Shown here: in pieces, positions 1 to 5,557 of the stretch | How the letters are laid out: every line of letters starts with the position of its first letter | Numbering within the stretch: the stretch's first letter is position 1 | From: Pseudomonadota bacterium | GTDB lineage: Bacteria > Pseudomonadota > Alphaproteobacteria > Azospirillales > Azospirillaceae | Assembly: GCA_023412175.1 (NCBI GenBank) | Contig: JAEYOB010000037.1 | Location: forward strand, 1-5,557 | Length of the DNA: 5,557 nt | Reading direction: 5' to 3' | Translations under genes and position numbers: made by a program | Notes under the pieces: generated by a model | Database searches by the model: none | What the model was told of the DNA's origin: nothing | What the model saw: only the letters and a program-made list of their open reading frames with translations

Positions 1-181
1 GCCGAAGCCCGCGCCCAAGCCGGCTCCGAAGCCGGCATCCAAGCCGCTGCCGGCCGCCAAGCCGGCTGCCGCGGCAAAGCCGGCGCCCGCCGTCAAGCCC
101 CCTCCGGCCGCCAAACCGGAGCCGGAAGCGCCGGCCGCACCGGCGCTCGACCAATCGGCCATCGACGCGTTGTTCGGGTGA
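1..181 (+). CDS. C-terminal end of an unidentified protein with a Pro/Ala/Lys-rich tail and a FliM-like terminal peptide (partial)
   Basis: Only the last 59 codons are in the window, reading from base 2 to a TGA at 179-181; the 5' end lies off the left edge. About 45 residues are low-complexity, built from repeated K-P-A units (PKPAPKPAPKPASKP at the start), and should form a flexible, positively charged linker. The tail ends in ALDQSAIDALFG, closely matching the end of the downstream CheZ (ISQADIDALFA) and resembling the N-terminal CheY-binding peptide of FliM. The likely reading is a linker that tethers a CheY-docking peptide, so the missing part may be a chemotaxis or flagellar protein such as a response regulator or a second CheZ-like protein. 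That is inference: the functional domain is not visible. A histone H1-like or cell-envelope protein with a Lys/Pro tail is an alternative, but would not explain the ending. The reading frame is secure; the function is not. Confidence 0.75.
   Translation, partial: PKPAPKPAPKPASKPLPAAKPAAAAKPAPAVKPPPAAKPEPEAPAAPALDQSAIDALFG
17..84 (+). repeat. Short degenerate tandem repeat coding for Lys-Pro-Ala units
   Basis: The octamer AAGCCGGC occurs exactly four times, starting at 17, 29, 59 and 77, with a near copy (AAGCCGCT) at 41. Copies are in frame and multiples of three apart, so each encodes Lys-Pro-Ala/Gly-type units of the linker. The irregular 12- to 18-base spacing indicates a coding low-complexity tract, not a mobile or regulatory repeat. 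Such tracts can change length by replication slippage. Confidence 0.6.
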
Positions 182-197
182 CGAACCCCAAAAACAA

Positions 198-214
198 TGC
201 GCGCAATTGCGCAA
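198..214. promoter_or_regulatory. Overlapping palindromes upstream of cheZ (possible operator)
   Basis: Three perfect palindromes overlap in the gap between the upstream gene and cheZ: TGCGCGCA at 198-205, GCGCAATTGCGC at 201-212 and TTGCGCAA at 207-214. The interval 186-230 is markedly more A/T-rich than its surroundings, as expected for a promoter region. A weak TTTGAT (217-222) followed after 17 bases by TTGTAT (240-245) could be -35/-10 elements, but this match is poor. No U-tract follows, so a terminator for the upstream gene is less likely. The function is inferred only from symmetry and position. Confidence 0.3.
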
Positions 215-311
215 AATTTGATAGGTTTTCGCGCCGCCGTTGTATCGGCGGATCACCAATCCCGGCCGGGGCGCAATATCCCGGCCATCGGGACGAGAGG
301 CGGGGGGCCTC

Positions 312-1037
312 ATGAAGCACACGCAAAAGCCGTTCATGGCCGAGCTGCAGAAGTCCAAGCGCAGCAACGGCAACCCCTACACCGCCGCCCCGGCCGCACC
401 GTCCCCCGTCGCGGCGCTCGCCGGCCCGGTCGCCATCGACAATTCGGAAGTCCTCAGGGCCATCCAGGACGTCGGCGCCAAGCTCGACCGCTTCCTGGCC
501 ATGGACATCACGCAGATCGACCAGATCCAGACCGAGGTTGCCGACATCTCCGGCCGCATCAAGGCCACCAAGGTCGAGATGGCGGCGCTGCGCCACCCGC
601 TGGCCGGCGAGGACCGCTTCGTCCAGGCCTCGCAGGAGTTGAGCGCGGTGGTCTCCTCCACCGAGGCGGCGACCAACACCATCATGGGCTGTGCCGAGGA
701 GCTGGAGGAGATCGTCAACGAATTGAAGGCGGCGGCCGTCGACGGCTACCAGAAGGACCGCCTCAACGACATGCACGAGGTGGTCGTCCGCATCTACGAG
801 GCGTGTAATTTCCAGGATCTGACCGGCCAGCGCATCACCAAGGTCGTCCGCGCCCTTTCCTTCATCGAGGAGCGCATCGAGTCGATGATGAACCTGTGGA
901 ACCGCCGCGAGTTCGAGGCGATGCCGCTGCCGCCCTCCACCACCGCCATGGATGGCGAGCTGGAACTGCACGGCCCCGCGGAAGAGAGCCAGGCCGGCAA
1001 CATCTCCCAGGCCGACATCGACGCGCTGTTCGCGTGA
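312..1037 (+). CDS. cheZ: Protein phosphatase CheZ (CheY-P phosphatase)
   Basis: Encodes 241 residues. CheZ speeds dephosphorylation of CheY-P in the cytoplasm and so resets the flagellar motor signal. The decisive motif is FQDLTGQ at 167-173, with D169 and Q173 in the same D-x-x-x-Q spacing as the catalytic Asp143/Gln147 of E. coli CheZ. It sits in the second half of a long helical region (about 45-198) expected to form the family's helical hairpin and dimeric four-helix bundle. Residues 18-40 are Ala/Pro-rich. Residues 202-230 form a linker, and 231-241 (ISQADIDALFA) are the probable CheY-docking peptide, resembling the FliM N-terminus more than the usual enterobacterial CheZ tail. The ATG at 312 is chosen because GAGAGG (295-300) and a G-run (302-307) precede it; an in-frame TTG at 240 would add 24 unlikely residues, and an ATG at 336 is also possible. 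It is separated from the upstream gene by 130 bases and faces ligA. The identification is firm. Confidence 0.93.
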   Translation: MKHTQKPFMAELQKSKRSNGNPYTAAPAAPSPVAALAGPVAIDNSEVLRAIQDVGAKLDRFLAMDITQIDQIQTEVADISGRIKATKVEMAALRHPLAGEDRFVQASQELSAVVSSTEAATNTIMGCAEELEEIVNELKAAAVDGYQKDRLNDMHEVVVRIYEACNFQDLTGQRITKVVRALSFIEERIESMMNLWNRREFEAMPLPPSTTAMDGELELHGPAEESQAGNISQADIDALFA

Positions 1038-1047
1038 GCTTTTGAGA

Positions 1048-1071
1048 CCCCCTCCCGCCCAGGGAGAGGGG
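1048..1071. terminator. GC-rich hairpin between convergent cheZ and ligA
   Basis: CCCC-CTCCC (1048-1056) pairs with GGGAG-A-GGGG (1062-1071) around the five-base loop GCCCA, giving nine base pairs with one bulged A at 1067. It fills most of the 35 bases between the two convergent stop codons and could end transcription from both sides. No clear T-run follows on either strand, so it is not a textbook intrinsic terminator. CCCTCCCGCC...GGGAGAGGGG hairpins of this kind recur between genes in many GC-rich alphaproteobacteria, so it may also be a copy of a dispersed palindromic repeat. Confidence 0.5.
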
Positions 1072-1072
1072 A

Positions 1073-4730
<3,658 letters not shown>

Positions 4731-4736
4731 GACACG

Positions 4737-4741
4737 CCTCC
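4737..4741 (-). promoter_or_regulatory. Shine-Dalgarno site of the exporter gene
   Basis: On the - strand GGAGG lies six bases before the ATG at 4730. It is the best ribosome-binding site in the window and fixes the exporter start at MSWQTLGLF instead of the longer upstream in-frame option. Confidence 0.75.
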
Positions 4742-4769
4742 AAAAGGGGCGGCCAGGGAAGCACGGCAC

Positions 4770-4793
4770 CCGCACGCCGGCAAATGCGTGCGG
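4770..4793 (-). terminator. Hairpin between recN and the exporter gene
   Basis: CCGCACGC (4770-4777) and GCGTGCGG (4786-4793) form a perfect eight-pair stem with an eight-base loop, starting 13 bases after the recN stop. On the recN strand it is followed by GTGCCGTGCTTCCC, which lacks a real T-run. It could be a weak or partial terminator that lowers read-through into the exporter gene, or a transcript-end stabiliser. The structure is seen directly; the role is inferred. Confidence 0.4.
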
Positions 4794-4806
4794 CGCAGGG
4801 CAGATC

Positions 4807-5557
4807 CTACCCGCGCCCGGCGATCAGGCTGTCGGCGGCGGCGCGCGCCTCGGCGGTTACGGTGGCGCCGGAGAGCATGCGGGCGATCTCCTCGCGGCGC
4901 TCGTCGCCGTCCAGCTCGGCGACGCCGGTGGTCACCGTCTGGCCTTTGACCGCCTTCTGCACCTTCAGGTGCACGGAGCCGCGCGCCGCCACCTGCGGGC
5001 TGTGCGTCACCACCAGCACCTGGAGGCCGTGGCCCAGCGACTCCAGGCGCTGGCCGACTGCCGCGGCGACGGCGCCGCCGATGCCGGTATCCACCTCGTC
5101 GAAGACCAGCGTGCCGACCGTACCGGTCTGCGCCAGCACCACCTTGAGCGCCAGCATGAAACGCGCCAGCTCGCCGCCCGAGGCGATCTTGTTGAGCGCG
5201 CCGGGCGGGGCGCCGGGGTTGGTGGCGACCTGGAAGGCGACGCGGTCCATGCCCGCCGGTCCCCACTCGGCCTCGGTCAGCGGCTCGACCAGCGTGCGGA
5301 ACTTGGCCTTGTCCAGCTTCAGCGGCGGCAGTTCGGCGGCCACCGCCTTGTCGAGCAGGCCGGCGGCCTTCTGGCGCCCCTTGCTGAGGTCCTCGGCGGC
5401 CTTGCGGTAGGCCTCGCGCGCCGTCTCGGCGTCCCTGGCGAGGCGGGCGAGCAGGTCGCCCTGGTCCTCGATCATCGCCAGCCGGCCGGCCAGCTCGTCG
5501 CGCAGGGCCGCCAGCGCGTCCACCGCGACGCCGTGCTTGCGCGACGCGGCGCGGAGC
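4807..5557 (-). CDS. recN: DNA repair protein RecN, C-terminal part (partial)
   Basis: The last 249 residues are present; the rest runs off the right edge. RecN is an SMC-like cytoplasmic ATPase that acts at DNA double-strand breaks. Numbering from the first complete codon, 1-75 contain the end of the coiled-coil arm (LRAASRKHGVAVDALAALRD, then Ala/Glu/Arg-rich heptad-like sequence). The C-terminal half of the ATPase head follows: the ABC signature KIASGGELARFMLALK (123-138), Walker B with catalytic Glu TLVFDEVDTGIGG (149-161, D153 and E154) and the H-loop VVTHSPQVAARG (182-193, H185). The N-terminal Walker A half must lie outside the window. The stop TAG is at 4807-4809. A GTG at 5523 could be read as a start, but the frame continues upstream with RecN-like sequence, so it is not the start. 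Commonly adjacent to ligA in alphaproteobacteria; here two genes intervene. Confidence 0.95.
   Translation of the reverse strand, partial: LRAASRKHGVAVDALAALRDELAGRLAMIEDQGDLLARLARDAETAREAYRKAAEDLSKGRQKAAGLLDKAVAAELPPLKLDKAKFRTLVEPLTEAEWGPAGMDRVAFQVATNPGAPPGALNKIASGGELARFMLALKVVLAQTGTVGTLVFDEVDTGIGGAVAAAVGQRLESLGHGLQVLVVTHSPQVAARGSVHLKVQKAVKGQTVTTGVAELDGDERREEIARMLSGATVTAEARAAADSLIAGRG

Noticed and set aside
240..311. TTG at 240 as the start of CheZ
   Set aside because: It would add 24 Arg/Gly-rich residues without family similarity, while the ATG at 312 has purine-rich sequence at a workable spacing.
4784..5410. + strand open frame antisense to recN
   Set aside because: It is Ser/Ala/Thr-rich, mirrors recN codons and shows no motif.
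5521..5523. GTG as an internal start giving a short RecN-like protein
   Set aside because: The same frame continues upstream with typical RecN arm sequence (LRAASRKHGVAV), so the gene is simply cut by the window edge.

Overview
The window is GC-rich, tightly packed bacterial DNA. It most likely comes from an alphaproteobacterium, possibly of the Rhodospirillales (Azospirillum or Rhodospirillum relatives). Three things point that way: a CheZ-type phosphatase with a long Ala/Pro-rich N-terminus, an alphaproteobacterial-style LigA, and recN close to ligA, which belong to a cluster common in that class (ftsZ-lpxC-bamD-recN-ligA). The taxonomic call is inference; no rRNA gene is present.

Left part, + strand (1-1037). 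The window opens in the last 59 codons of an unidentified gene whose product ends in a Pro/Ala/Lys-rich tail. After 130 bases containing overlapping short palindromes comes a complete cheZ, coding for the phosphatase that removes phosphate from the chemotaxis response regulator CheY. The two proteins end almost identically (...SAIDALFG and ...QADIDALFA). This ending resembles the N-terminal CheY-binding peptide of the flagellar switch protein FliM, so the two neighbours may share a docking tag for CheY.

Middle part, - strand (1073-3466). A strong hairpin separates cheZ from the convergent ligA, the NAD+-dependent DNA ligase. All domains and catalytic residues are visible. The enzyme is about 125 residues longer than E. 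coli LigA, and most of the excess is a tandem duplication inside the helix-hairpin-helix (HhH) domain.

Right part (3467-5557). A short divergent region with an inverted repeat separates ligA from a small + strand gene of unknown function (3572-4084). Next come a LysE/RhtB-family exporter gene and the 3' part of recN (DNA double-strand break repair ATPase), both on the - strand. recN runs off the right edge. The unknown gene and the exporter therefore sit between recN and ligA, which are commonly adjacent in this class.

No CRISPR array, insertion sequence, tRNA, rRNA or phage gene is seen. There is no gene-free stretch above 300 bases. The most interesting signals are the shared FliM-like C-terminal peptides and the internal HhH duplication in LigA.
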